From NCBI GenBank assembly GCA_021404685.1, contig QWHC01000008.1:62001-126000 (forward strand): 64,000 nucleotides of DNA, written 5' to 3'. This document shows, in pieces, positions 15,219-23,639 of this stretch (within the stretch, counting starts at the first letter, position 1; the number at the start of each line of letters is the position of its first letter). The position numbers and the translations under genes were made by a program. A model generated the notes under the pieces. That model made no database searches, was not told the origin of the DNA, and saw only the letters and a program-made list of their open reading frames with translations. Source of the DNA: Chloroflexi bacterium CFX4 (GTDB taxonomy: Bacteria > Chloroflexota > Anaerolineae > Aggregatilineales > UBA2796).

Positions 15219-16844
15219 ATGTTTGCTATGCCTGTGCGTTTTGCGGTCTGCCGCGCCCTGATTGTCTGCCTCGTATTCAGCCTCATCCTGCCTGCCCTAA
15301 GTGCTGCTGCCCAAGCCGATGCTGATTGCGGCGTTGTAGATAGTTTTGATTATCCTATTGATGGCATCAGCCTTGATCACGATGATTTCGGCATGTATCG
15401 CGCCGGCTTCAACGGCTATCACAGCGGTGTAGATATGGCCTTTGAACGGGCGGGCGAACCTGTCCGTGCCGCTGCCCGTGGCAGGATCACCTTCAGCGAC
15501 CCGGAGGGCTGGGATACCGAAAAGGGTGTGGTCATCATTGAACACACCCTGCCCGACCGTAGCATTGTTTTCTCGCTATACGGGCATATGGAGCCGCGTG
15601 AGCCGTACATTTTCCCGCGTGTGGGACAGTGCGTGCTGCGCGGCGACATCATCGGCACAATCGGTAATCCGCGCAACAGCGCACCACACCTGCACTATGA
15701 AATCCGCCGAATGCGCGCCAGCACAGGCGGACCCGGTTACTGGAACACTGATCCGCTGGAAGGCGGCTGGCTGCATCCGATTGAATTCACCGAGCAGTGG
15801 CGGCTGCGGCTAAATCCTGCTTTCCGCGCCATCGTAACTGCCGGCAGCCTACCTGCTGCGCCGCCGCTTTGGTTAGCAGATGGCAGCGCTGTGTATGCCA
15901 CGCGCTTTCAGTTGGAAGGACGCAGGCTTGCCACCAATGGCGGCGCGCTGACCACACCGCTTTGGGCGCTGCGTGTGGACGGCTTAAACGGCATCGCACC
16001 GCTGCCCGACGGGCGCATTTTGGGCGCAACGGGCGCCGGTCAGGTCTTTGTCTTTGAAGGTGCGCGCTTTGTCGCCTCGTGGCGCGCAGATCGCCCTCTG
16101 CGAACGCCGCCGCTGCGCGTGGGTGAGACAATCCTTTTTTTAGATGACCAAAACCGTGCCGTTGCCTATGAGGCAGATGGGCGCGTGCGTTGGCAGAGCG
16201 AACCACTAGGGCGGCGCGTGGAGCGCTACGCGATTAGCGGCGCGCTGCTGGCGGCAGCCGTCGAGAATGAAGGCGCTTATGAGATTGTGGTGCTGGGCAG
16301 CGATGGTCGCCTGCTCTATGCGGCGCGGGCGCCTTCACCGCTTGCACCCTTGCCTGTGCAAGGCGGTGGCTTCCTGATCACGGTTGGTTCGCAGGTGAAC
16401 TTGCTCAGCCCGGATGCCGTCCTGACGCCAATCTTAGATACAGGCATTGCGCTTGGGCGTGCCGCACAAGCAGCTGCCGATAGTTTCGGCAATCTCTATG
16501 TCTATCCCGGCTATGGGCAAATGCTCTACGCTTATGCAGCGGGCGGCGGTTTGCGCTGGACAGTGCGGTTGCCTTCGCTGCCAACACAACCACCGCTGCT
16601 GGCAGTTGGTGATGGTTGCTTGCTCTATACACTGACCGCTGATGGTGCGCTGCTGGCCTACCGCGCTACCGACGGCGCGCTGCGTGGCATCGCCTCGCTG
16701 TATGCAGGCGGCAGGCAGCATCAGCCTTCGGCGCGTTTGCTGACGGTGCTGCCTAACGAGTTGGTGCAGTTCTCAGCCGGCTATCTCTCGACCGCTATTG
16801 TGGACGGCTTGCAACTGGCGGAGCTAGCCACCTGTGCGCCGTAG
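15219..16844 (+). CDS. secreted M23 (LytM-type) metallopeptidase fused to a PQQ-like beta-propeller
   Basis: A 541-residue protein with a signal peptide (ALIVCLVFSLILPALSAAAQ). Residues 40-170 are a LytM domain: the Zn ligands His68 and Asp72 in YHSGVDMAF and His159 in HLHYE, with catalytic His123 (YGHM) and His157. All are present, so peptidoglycan or other Gly-containing peptide cleavage is plausible. Residues about 200-540 hold WD/PQQ-type blades (LWALRVDGLNGIAPLPDGRI, SFGNLYVYPGYGQMLYAY, LLYTLTADGALLAYRATDG). The start is uncertain: ATG 15219 or ATG 15228, neither with a ribosome site, and TACGAT lies at 15210. The gene overlaps the convergent methyltransferase gene by 21 nt. Confidence 0.85.
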   Translation: MFAMPVRFAVCRALIVCLVFSLILPALSAAAQADADCGVVDSFDYPIDGISLDHDDFGMYRAGFNGYHSGVDMAFERAGEPVRAAARGRITFSDPEGWDTEKGVVIIEHTLPDRSIVFSLYGHMEPREPYIFPRVGQCVLRGDIIGTIGNPRNSAPHLHYEIRRMRASTGGPGYWNTDPLEGGWLHPIEFTEQWRLRLNPAFRAIVTAGSLPAAPPLWLADGSAVYATRFQLEGRRLATNGGALTTPLWALRVDGLNGIAPLPDGRILGATGAGQVFVFEGARFVASWRADRPLRTPPLRVGETILFLDDQNRAVAYEADGRVRWQSEPLGRRVERYAISGALLAAAVENEGAYEIVVLGSDGRLLYAARAPSPLAPLPVQGGGFLITVGSQVNLLSPDAVLTPILDTGIALGRAAQAAADSFGNLYVYPGYGQMLYAYAAGGGLRWTVRLPSLPTQPPLLAVGDGCLLYTLTADGALLAYRATDGALRGIASLYAGGRQHQPSARLLTVLPNELVQFSAGYLSTAIVDGLQLAELATCAP

Positions 16845-17630
16845 GGCAATCCAGAAATGATCGGCGAGGTAGGCGCAGAGCGGCAAGCGCGCAAAGCGGC
16901 GCTCTAAGGCGCATAACAGGCGACTCAGGCGTGGACGGCGCTCCAGAGCGCCGTAAACATCGCTCGGCGGCAGGAAAACGCCCCATCCGTGCAGCGCGCG
17001 CAGCCGCCACGCCGCACCGAACGCTTTACGGAATTGGCGCGCCGTTGGATAGTAGATCGGGAACGTTACGCCGCCGATCTGTGCTGTGGACTTGCCGCGC
17101 CAACGCCGCGCCGCTATGCGGAAATCGGCGTGCGCCATGTGCCAGAGCGTCTCCCACAGGCTGAAGCGCCCAATCACGCTGAAAGCTGCATAGCCACCTT
17201 GCCGCACCGTGCGCGCCAGCACTGCACCTAAGGCTGACCAATGCTCAGTGCAGTTCAGCGCGCCGTAGTTGCTGTAGACGCCATCAAAGGCGGCGTCAGG
17301 CAGCCGCCAAGATTCGGTGCGGGCAAAATCCAGCGGGCGTGTCTCGATCAGGTGTGCTACGCCGTGCTGTGCCGCCTTCTGTGCCGTGCGTGCTAACATC
17401 TGTGGGCTAACATCCGTGGCAAGCACACGGGTGCCGCGCTGCGCCAGCCAGACTGCATCCTCGCCCGTGCCGCAGCCCAGCTCCAATAGGTAAGAATCGG
17501 GTGGAAAAAGCGCGGCAAGGCGCTCCCACAGTTGGGCGCGCAGCCAGCGGCTCAGCGGTGCATTGGTGGAGTTAGCGTCGTAGGTTGCGGCGATGCGCTC
17601 AAAGGCAGTGCCGCTCTCAGGCAGGTTCAT
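16824..17630 (-). CDS. class I SAM-dependent methyltransferase
   Basis: A 268-residue protein. The SAM-binding core is clear: YLLELGCGTGEDAVWLAQRG (motif I), VLATDVSPQMLARTAQKA, and FDGVYSNYGALNC. The insert and C-terminal region (GGYAAFSVIGRFSLWETLWHMAHADFR, AQIGGVTFPIYYPTARQFRKAFG) are typical of small-molecule methyltransferases. The start at 17630 gives an ATGA overlap with the stop of the radical SAM gene, pointing to translational coupling; the frame is open further upstream to 17690. The methyl acceptor is unknown. It is the last gene of a three-gene minus-strand unit. Confidence 0.88.
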   Translation of the reverse strand: MNLPESGTAFERIAATYDANSTNAPLSRWLRAQLWERLAALFPPDSYLLELGCGTGEDAVWLAQRGTRVLATDVSPQMLARTAQKAAQHGVAHLIETRPLDFARTESWRLPDAAFDGVYSNYGALNCTEHWSALGAVLARTVRQGGYAAFSVIGRFSLWETLWHMAHADFRIAARRWRGKSTAQIGGVTFPIYYPTARQFRKAFGAAWRLRALHGWGVFLPPSDVYGALERRPRLSRLLCALERRFARLPLCAYLADHFWIALRRTGG

Positions 17631-18646
17631 AGCAGGTCGCGCAGCAGCGCCTTGGCACCGCGGTGCAGCGGACACACACAGCGCGAGCATTCGGCGCGTT
17701 CGCCTGTGCGGTAGGCGCGCCGCAGATCGCGCAATTCGGCGCTGTTCAGGGCATCTGCCAACGGCTGATCGGCAACGCTACCACCCGTCGGCAAAAAGTA
17801 GCACGGACGCAGCTTGCCATCTGCTTCCACCACGATGGAGAGATGCGGCGCGTTGCAAGGCGGCGCTGGGAAGGCTGCCAAGCCGTGCGCGGCAGCAAAG
17901 AAGGCGTGCAGTCGGCGCAGCTTCTGCGGTGATTCAGCGATCAGACCGCTGGCGAAATCGGTGGCGTGGTCGCGCTCTAGGGCGTCTAGCACGGCGGCGA
18001 ATGCGGGCAGATCATCGGCGCTGAGTGCAGGACTCTGAATTGACTCCGACGGACGGACGCCAAATGCCTCTGGATTGACCGTATCCACCGCCAAAAAGCT
18101 GACTTTGCGTGCGCCGTGTGCCTTTGCCACCTGAATAATCGCCGAGAGGTGGCGAAAGTTGGCGCGCTGCACTGTGGTGCGCGTTGTGATCGGCAACTGT
18201 GGTGCAATCGCCATCATGCCTTCGAGGATCAGCGGCAGCGCATCCACACCGCGAATGTGCGCGTAAAGCTCAGGCGTGGCAGCATCCAAGCTGAGCGTGA
18301 GCTGATCAACTGTCTCGATAACCTGCGCTGCCTGCTTCTTAAGCAGAATGCCGTTGGTCAGCAAGCCAACCTTAACGCCACTTGCCCGAAACGCTGCGGC
18401 AATCTCTGCCCAGTGCGGATGCTGCATTGCCTCGCCGCCGCTGAACAGCACATGCCGCACGCCAAGCCCTGAGGCTTCCTCTGCTAGGCGCAGCGCCAGC
18501 GCAAGCGGCATGTTGCGGCGCGGCGCACGCCAAATATCGCACGTCAGGCAGCGGCTGTTGCAGCCATCGGTTAGGTAAAGCACCAACAGCGGCAGCCCAG
18601 AGAGCCGATCCGAGCGCAAATTGAGCAGCGGGCGCAGATCAAGCAT
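17627..18646 (-). CDS. radical SAM protein with SPASM-like C-terminal cysteines
   Basis: A 339-residue protein. The radical SAM cluster motif is CNSRCLTC within LYLTDGCNSRCLTCDIWR; LFSGGEAMQHPHW, VGLLTNGILLKK and LTLSLDAATPELYAHIRG follow, as in the MoaA/PqqE/YydG-like group. The C-terminal part has further cysteines (PPCNAP, LRPCYFLP, CSRCVCPLH) that could hold an auxiliary cluster. Such enzymes start radical chemistry on peptides or small molecules. It lies 8 nt after the phosphoribosyltransferase stop and overlaps the methyltransferase start. No precursor-peptide gene is evident, so the substrate is unknown. Confidence 0.88.
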   Translation of the reverse strand: MLDLRPLLNLRSDRLSGLPLLVLYLTDGCNSRCLTCDIWRAPRRNMPLALALRLAEEASGLGVRHVLFSGGEAMQHPHWAEIAAAFRASGVKVGLLTNGILLKKQAAQVIETVDQLTLSLDAATPELYAHIRGVDALPLILEGMMAIAPQLPITTRTTVQRANFRHLSAIIQVAKAHGARKVSFLAVDTVNPEAFGVRPSESIQSPALSADDLPAFAAVLDALERDHATDFASGLIAESPQKLRRLHAFFAAAHGLAAFPAPPCNAPHLSIVVEADGKLRPCYFLPTGGSVADQPLADALNSAELRDLRRAYRTGERAECSRCVCPLHRGAKALLRDLL

Positions 18647-18654
18647 AAAGGCGC

Positions 18655-19185
18655 TCAGTTGTCCTCAGGCGATCCCAGCGGAATGCGATCTGTGCCGCGG
18701 TCTACTTCCCATGGATAGATAACGTGCGCGTCGGCAACGGCGGCGTAGAAATCAGGTTCGGCGCGGCTGAACAGCGAACGGTACGGATTAAAATGCAGCA
18801 CGCACGAGAACGGCGTTGCGCCGGCAGCAAGGCAGCGATTCTTGACCGCTGTGCTGGTGCGCCCGCTGCCCCATACGTCGTCTACGATCAGGGTGCGCCG
18901 CCCAGAGAGCAGTTCATCCTCAGGGAACTGCAAAAAGGTTGGCATGGCGGCAAGCTGGGCGCGTGGCTCTAGGTTGCCCTGAAAGCTGACCGCTGCAATT
19001 AGGGTGTAGCTGATGTCCAACGCCTCGCTAAGCAAGCCGCCGGGAATAATGCCGCCGCGAGTGATGATCAGCATGGCATCGAAATAGCCGACGTTGCGAA
19101 TCTGCGGCACGAGAATATCAATCAACCGATCAACATCTGCCCAAGAGAGCAGCGCGTGGCGCGGCATGTGTGGCGGTGTGGACAT
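18655..19185 (-). CDS. phosphoribosyltransferase (type I PRTase)
   Basis: A 176-residue protein. The PRPP-binding loop is RTLIVDDVWGSGRTSTA, and the upstream DAMLIITRGGIIPGGLLSEAL matches the pyrophosphate loop of hypoxanthine/xanthine PRTases. The start at 19185 (MSTPPHMPRH) suits the family length; AAAAGGATG lies 10-12 bases upstream. The much longer open frame to 19506 runs through the divergent promoter region and lacks family homology. It probably salvages a purine base or makes a related nucleotide. As first gene of the unit with the radical SAM protein and methyltransferase it may also supply a modified nucleotide. Confidence 0.85.
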   Translation of the reverse strand: MSTPPHMPRHALLSWADVDRLIDILVPQIRNVGYFDAMLIITRGGIIPGGLLSEALDISYTLIAAVSFQGNLEPRAQLAAMPTFLQFPEDELLSGRRTLIVDDVWGSGRTSTAVKNRCLAAGATPFSCVLHFNPYRSLFSRAEPDFYAAVADAHVIYPWEVDRGTDRIPLGSPEDN

Positions 19186-19303
19186 AGGCAAGCATCCTTT
19201 TGCGTTGGACGACCAATCAGGCAAGGTGAGGCTGAATCGTAGCGCAGTCAGGGCGGGCGCGCAACTGCGATAGCTCACCCGCGCCGAACACACTGCAATC
19301 AGG

Positions 19304-19309
19304 TATAAT
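19304..19309 (+). promoter_or_regulatory. -10 element upstream of the SDR gene
   Basis: A perfect TATAAT 45 nt before the ATG at 19355, in the 169-nt gap between divergent genes. No good -35 element is seen. Confidence 0.45.
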
Positions 19310-19354
19310 GAACAGCCTAACACACAACACACGGCATTCCAATAGGGTGAGATA

Positions 19355-20305
19355 ATGATTTTGGTGACGGGCGGCACAGGCTTTGTGGGACAAGCATTGA
19401 TTGCACGGCTTGCCCAAGAAGGCAAACCGGTGCGCGTGCTTTCGGCACGCGGCGCGAAAGTGCCATCTGCACTGGGCGAAACGATAGAGGTGGTTGAGGG
19501 CAGCATCTATAACGCCGAGAGCCTCTACCGCGCCATGATCGGCGCCCATACTGTCTTTCACCTTGCCAGCGCGCAGTGGTGGGGCAGAAAGCGCGATCTA
19601 GAGCGCATAGACTTGCAAGGCACACAGAACATCATCACGGCGGGGCGTTCGGCGCGCATTGGGCGTTTGGTGGTGCTAAGCCATTTGGGTGCAGCGCCAT
19701 CGTCTGCCTTCACACTGCTGCGGATCAAGGGACAGGTTGAGGAACTGGTGCGTGCCAGCGGCTTGGCGTACACCATCTTCCGCAGCGGCTTGGTCTTTGG
19801 GCGCGGCGATACCTTCATCAACGGCATCGCGCAGCTTTTGCGGGCAAATCCGTTCGTCTTTTTGCAGCCAGGGCGCGGTGAAGGGCTGCTGCATCCGCTC
19901 TATATTGACGATCTGATCGAGGCGTTGGTACGCAGCATGGAACACCTAGATACGGTAGATCAAACGCTGAGCATTGGCGGACCAGAATTGATGACCTTCA
20001 ACGAGATCATCCGCACCATAATGCGCGTGACCAGAGCGCCGCGCCTAATCGTACCCATGCCGCCTTGGACGCTGCGTGCGGCAGCCGGCATTTTAGGCAG
20101 ATTTTTTCCCTACTTTCCGCTAACGCTGCAATGGCTCGATCTGCTTGCCAGCAATCGCACAGCTTCCATGAGTACGCTCTACGATCTGTTTGAAATGCAG
20201 CCGCGCCGCTTTGAAGATACGATCCTCACCTACATGCGCGGCAGGCGCTACGGTGTGGAGCTGATCCGCGCCATGCTGCGCCGCCGTCCGCGTCGCATCG
20301 CTTAG
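19355..20305 (+). CDS. extended-SDR / NAD(P)-binding epimerase-like protein
   Basis: A 316-residue protein with a Rossmann nucleotide-binding start, MILVTGGTGFVGQALIARLA. The features VVEGSIYNAESLYRAMIGAHTVFHLAS, LVVLSHLGAA, YTIFRSGLVFGRGD and HPLYIDDLIEAL put it with the atypical SDRs related to NDUFA9 and other complex I assembly-like proteins. The usual YxxxK catalytic pair is not evident, so enzymatic activity is uncertain. The C-terminus is basic (RGRRYGVELIRAMLRRRPRR). GGGTGAG precedes the ATG. It heads a closely spaced plus-strand run (23 nt to the next gene) that reaches about 26.3 kb. Confidence 0.85.
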   Translation: MILVTGGTGFVGQALIARLAQEGKPVRVLSARGAKVPSALGETIEVVEGSIYNAESLYRAMIGAHTVFHLASAQWWGRKRDLERIDLQGTQNIITAGRSARIGRLVVLSHLGAAPSSAFTLLRIKGQVEELVRASGLAYTIFRSGLVFGRGDTFINGIAQLLRANPFVFLQPGRGEGLLHPLYIDDLIEALVRSMEHLDTVDQTLSIGGPELMTFNEIIRTIMRVTRAPRLIVPMPPWTLRAAAGILGRFFPYFPLTLQWLDLLASNRTASMSTLYDLFEMQPRRFEDTILTYMRGRRYGVELIRAMLRRRPRRIA

Positions 20306-20328
20306 AAACACCTATCCTGAGAGGCACT

Positions 20329-21231
20329 ATGTCCGACTATGTTATTCGTCCGCTGAAGACTCTGGAAGAATTGCAGGCTGTAGAAGCACTTCAGCGCTTG
20401 GTTTGGGATGATCCAACGACAGTTATCTATCAGCACATGCTGATCTCGCTGGCGCGCAACGGCGGCTCAATTTTGGGTGCGCTGCGCGGTGAGCAGTTGA
20501 TCGGCTTCATCATCAGCTATCTTGGCACAGAAGCGCCTGAGTCAGACCGTCCGGCGATGGCAAACCTGAAACTGGTCTCGCAGCGGATGGCGGTGCAGCC
20601 TGAATATCGTGGCACGGGCGTTGGCTATGATCTGAAGCTGGCGCAGCGCCGTTTTGCCATTGAGCAAGGCATCCGCCTGATCACCTGGACATTTGATCCG
20701 TTGGTCAGCCGCAACGCGCATTTGAACATCCGCAAGTTGGGCGCCATTGGGCAAGTCTACTACCGTGATTACTATGGCAGTGGCGATTCAGCCTTGGTGA
20801 AGCTGCATTCGTCTGACCGACTGTTGGCAGAATGGTGGGTGACCAGTAACCGCGTTGAGCAGCGCATTAGTGGACGGCGCAGCAACCTGACCTTGCAGCA
20901 GTATGTTGACGGTAATGCCAACATCCTGAATCCGACGGGTGTGAGCGCGCAAAACCTGCCAACGCCCGCCGAGCAAGTTGAGCAGCCGCAAAGCACGCTC
21001 GCTTTGTTTGAAATTCCATCCGATTATGATGCGATTTTGAACAGCGATGTAGGCTTGGCAGAGGCGTGGCGCGCCCACAGCCGCGACGTGCTGGAGCGCC
21101 TGATCAACAATGAAGGCTATGCCGTTACGGATTTTATCCACGGTGAGTATGAAGGGCGCAGCCGCAGCTTTTACGTGCTGAGCTACGCTGAATATAGCGA
21201 GATTCGCATTAACCGTTTCAGCACCAACTAG
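20329..21231 (+). CDS. GNAT-family acyltransferase (COG3375-like), candidate amino acid N-succinyltransferase
   Basis: A 300-residue protein. The N-terminal half is a GNAT domain: IRPLKTLEELQAVEALQRLV, then the CoA-binding QRMAVQPEYRGTGVGYDLKL, and an unusual RNAHLNIRKLGAIGQVYYRDYYG that is typical of the COG3375 group. It lies 13 nt before the MenC/racemase gene. In Geobacillus-type operons a GNAT enzyme succinylates D-amino acids that the MenC-like racemase then inverts, so an acyltransferase role in that route is a reasonable inference, not shown by the sequence alone. The C-terminal half has no motif I can name. Confidence 0.8.
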   Translation: MSDYVIRPLKTLEELQAVEALQRLVWDDPTTVIYQHMLISLARNGGSILGALRGEQLIGFIISYLGTEAPESDRPAMANLKLVSQRMAVQPEYRGTGVGYDLKLAQRRFAIEQGIRLITWTFDPLVSRNAHLNIRKLGAIGQVYYRDYYGSGDSALVKLHSSDRLLAEWWVTSNRVEQRISGRRSNLTLQQYVDGNANILNPTGVSAQNLPTPAEQVEQPQSTLALFEIPSDYDAILNSDVGLAEAWRAHSRDVLERLINNEGYAVTDFIHGEYEGRSRSFYVLSYAEYSEIRINRFSTN

Positions 21232-21244
21232 AGAGGAATATCTG

Positions 21245-22402
21245 ATGGCAGAAAGCTACCCACTCCGTGCCGAGTCGCCCATTTCGCACATCCGCCTGCA
21301 CCCGATTGCCATGCCGCTGGTTGAGAACCTTGTGACCAGTTTCGGCAGCGATGGCGGGCAGGACTCGCTGCGCGCAGCCGTGCTTGTGGAACTTGAACTC
21401 GCCAGCGGCATCACAGGCTGGGGCGAATGTGTGGCGTCGTGGGCGCCCGGCTACAGCTACGAGACAACCGAAACCGCGCTGCATGTGCTGCGCGATTTCT
21501 TCATCCCCGGCGTGTTAGGGCAGCACGACTTGGGCAAACTGCACGCCTTCCGTGGGCATCCGATGGCGCGCATGGCATTGGAGACTGCCTTTTGGTCGGC
21601 GGTGGCAACTGAGCGCAATCTTGCGCTTGGCGATTTGCTGGGCAGCGGCGCGCCCCGTAAAGGGCGTGCCACGGTTGGCGTCAGCATCGGCATTCAGCCA
21701 AGCATTGACGCTACCCTTGCCATCATTGAAAAACGGCTGGATGAAGGCTATCAGCGCATTAAGCTGAAGATCAAGCGCGGCTGGGATGTTGACCTGATGC
21801 GCGCCGTTCGCAGTGCCTACCCTGACATTATGCTGATGGCAGATGCCAACAGTGCTTATACGCTGGATGATGCACCGCTGCTCAAACAGCTTGACGATTT
21901 GAACCTGCTCATGATCGAACAGCCGCTTGGCTACCTTGATATTTATCAGCACGGCAAGTTGCAGCCGCAGTTCCAGACGCCTATCTGCCTTGATGAGAGC
22001 ATTCACACGGCGGACGATGTGCGCTTGATGCTACAAATCGGCGCGGGACGGATCATTAACCTGAAGCCAGCGCGTGTGGGCGGCTTGATCGAGTCGCTCA
22101 AGATTCACGAGGTCTGCCGTACTGAAGGCGTGCCACTCTGGATTGGCGGCATGTTAGAGACGGGCGTTGGCAGGGCAGCAAATCTGGCGTTGGCGTCCCT
22201 AAGCGGCGTCACGCTGCCAAGCGACATCAGCGCCACCAACCGCTACTATGATCCTGACCTAACCGAAGAAGTGTTCACCCTGAATGCCGAGGACTCAACG
22301 ATTGACGTGCCACAGGGAATCGGGCTTGGCGTAAGCGTGGATCGGGAACGCTTGGCAGCCGCAGAGGTGGCATACTATAAGGCGGCTGCCGCCGTAAGCT
22401 AG
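21245..22402 (+). CDS. menC: o-succinylbenzoate synthase / N-succinylamino acid racemase (enolase superfamily)
   Basis: A 385-residue enolase-superfamily enzyme. The acid/base pair Lys173-x-Lys175 in RIKLKIKRG, metal ligands Asp200 (MADANSAY), Glu225 (MIEQPLG) and Asp250 (CLDESIH), and Lys274 (INLKPARVGG) are all present, so it should be active. The family is promiscuous for menaquinone-pathway dehydration and N-acylamino acid racemisation. No other menaquinone gene is in the window, while an acyltransferase of the COG3375 type sits directly upstream and proC downstream, so the racemase role is at least as likely. RBS is GAGAGGAA. The menC symbol is given for the family. Confidence 0.88.
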   Translation: MAESYPLRAESPISHIRLHPIAMPLVENLVTSFGSDGGQDSLRAAVLVELELASGITGWGECVASWAPGYSYETTETALHVLRDFFIPGVLGQHDLGKLHAFRGHPMARMALETAFWSAVATERNLALGDLLGSGAPRKGRATVGVSIGIQPSIDATLAIIEKRLDEGYQRIKLKIKRGWDVDLMRAVRSAYPDIMLMADANSAYTLDDAPLLKQLDDLNLLMIEQPLGYLDIYQHGKLQPQFQTPICLDESIHTADDVRLMLQIGAGRIINLKPARVGGLIESLKIHEVCRTEGVPLWIGGMLETGVGRAANLALASLSGVTLPSDISATNRYYDPDLTEEVFTLNAEDSTIDVPQGIGLGVSVDRERLAAAEVAYYKAAAAVS

Positions 22403-22430
22403 TGCAGCAAGGCAGTTAGGAGGTGTGTGG

Positions 22431-23030
22431 ATGACTATCCAAGAACGGCTGAGGATGACGGCGAATGCCTTTGAGTCATGGCTGGCACAGCCTGAAAATG
22501 CTGAGAAGCGTTGCGAGTTGATTGCAGGGGAAGTTTTTGAAAGGGCACCTTCTAGGCAACTGCCAACTTTGATCATCGCACTGGGTAGTTTTGTGAAGGC
22601 GCGCAATTTGGGTGTGGTCACGAACCCTGAAGGCGGCTTCCGCCTTTCGGACGATGATATTTTCGCTCCAGATGTTGCCTTCATCGCACGAGAACGTATC
22701 GCAGCAGTCAAGCAGCGCGGCTTTTTCACTATTCCACCCGATCTGGCTGTTGAGGTGCTTTCGCCAAGTGATTCAGTGCGCCTTGTGCAGCGCAAAGCGG
22801 TGCGCTATCTGGCGCTTGGCGTCCGTGAAGTGTGGCTGATCTATCCTCAAGAGCAAAGCGCAGAGGTTTACCGACCGCTGCAAAAGGGATTTCATGTGCT
22901 GCCGATTGGTATTGATCAGTCACTTGAGGGCGGCAGCATCCTGCCCGATTTTTCGCTGCCACTACGCGAAGTATTCGATATTGGGTATCCAATTACAGGC
23001 GAAGAAGCGGAATCCGAGGGTGAGGCGTAA
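22431..23030 (+). CDS. Uma2-family (DUF820) nuclease-like protein, copy 1
   Basis: A 199-residue protein of the Uma2/DUF820 family, restriction-endonuclease-like folds common in Chloroflexota and Cyanobacteria. Family signature: CELIAGEVFE, APDVAFIARERI, PPDLAVEVLSPSDSVRLVQRKAVRYLALGVREVWLIYP, with the PD-(D/E)xK-type Asp, Glu and Lys in the right order. The start at 22431 is set by AGGAGGT seven bases upstream. Activity and biological role are not established for most of the family. It is directly followed, 6 nt later, by a paralogue with a nearly identical C-terminal DNA segment. Confidence 0.85.
   Translation: MTIQERLRMTANAFESWLAQPENAEKRCELIAGEVFERAPSRQLPTLIIALGSFVKARNLGVVTNPEGGFRLSDDDIFAPDVAFIARERIAAVKQRGFFTIPPDLAVEVLSPSDSVRLVQRKAVRYLALGVREVWLIYPQEQSAEVYRPLQKGFHVLPIGIDQSLEGGSILPDFSLPLREVFDIGYPITGEEAESEGEA
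22926..22998 (+). repeat. 73-nt near-identical segment, copy 1
   Basis: Encodes EGGSILPDFSLPLREVFDIG and YPITG at the end of the first Uma2 gene. It differs from 23544-23616 at only three positions, whereas the upstream parts of the genes are much more diverged. Confidence 0.9.
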
Positions 23031-23036
23031 ATTGCT

Positions 23037-23639
23037 ATGAGCCTCCAGCGCGTAAAGCTGACCGCTACCGAGTTCGCCGCAATTTGTGCCTTGTCCGCCA
23101 ACCATGCACGGCGCTTGGAACTTTACGAAGGAGACATCTACGAAATGGCACCGAGCAGCCAACTGGCGAGCGTGATCACGTGGCGGCTGAGCAGCTTTTT
23201 GAGCGTGCATGTGCTGCGTGCCGACTTAGGCATTATGCACTCGCCTGAAGGCGGCATCCGTTTTGCCGAAAATACCGTGCTGGCGCCTGATATTGCCTTC
23301 ATTCCGAAGGAGCGCATTACGGGCATTCAAGCGGCGCGCTTTGCCACCGATTTGCCTGCATTGGTCGTTGAAGTTGTCTCGCCCAGTGATAGCCATGCAC
23401 AGGTGCGCGAGAAAGCTGCACGCTATCTCCGCTTCGGCGTGGCAATGGTCTGGATTGTTTTTCCCAAAGCACGGACACTTGAACAGCACACGCTTCTCGA
23501 CGATCAGGTGCGGATAGTGACGTTGGGTGAGGCAGATAGGCTAGAGGGCGGCAGCATCCTGCCCGATTTTTCGCTGCCGCTGCGCGAAGTATTCGATGTT
23601 GGGTATCCAATTACAGAAGAAACAGAGGAAGAATCATGA
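23037..23639 (+). CDS. Uma2-family (DUF820) nuclease-like protein, copy 2
   Basis: A 200-residue paralogue of the preceding gene, with RLELYEGDIYEMAPSSQLAS, APDIAFIPKERI and LPALVVEVVSPSDSHAQVREKAARYLRFGVAMVWIVFP. The PD-(D/E)xK-type residues are kept. Its stop overlaps the proC start (ATGA), so it is translated from the same message. The 3' ends of the two genes share a 73-nt stretch with three differences, implying recent duplication or gene conversion limited to that end. Confidence 0.85.
   Translation: MSLQRVKLTATEFAAICALSANHARRLELYEGDIYEMAPSSQLASVITWRLSSFLSVHVLRADLGIMHSPEGGIRFAENTVLAPDIAFIPKERITGIQAARFATDLPALVVEVVSPSDSHAQVREKAARYLRFGVAMVWIVFPKARTLEQHTLLDDQVRIVTLGEADRLEGGSILPDFSLPLREVFDVGYPITEETEEES
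23544..23616 (+). repeat. 73-nt near-identical segment, copy 2
   Basis: Second copy of the segment at 22926-22998, in the end of the second Uma2 gene, 618 nt further on. Three mismatches, all in third or silent-like positions except the Ile/Val change. Confidence 0.9.

Noticed and set aside
19186..19506. Upstream extension of the phosphoribosyltransferase frame
   Set aside because: It crosses the control region and the start of the divergent SDR gene and encodes no family-like sequence; the ATG at 19185 fits the family.
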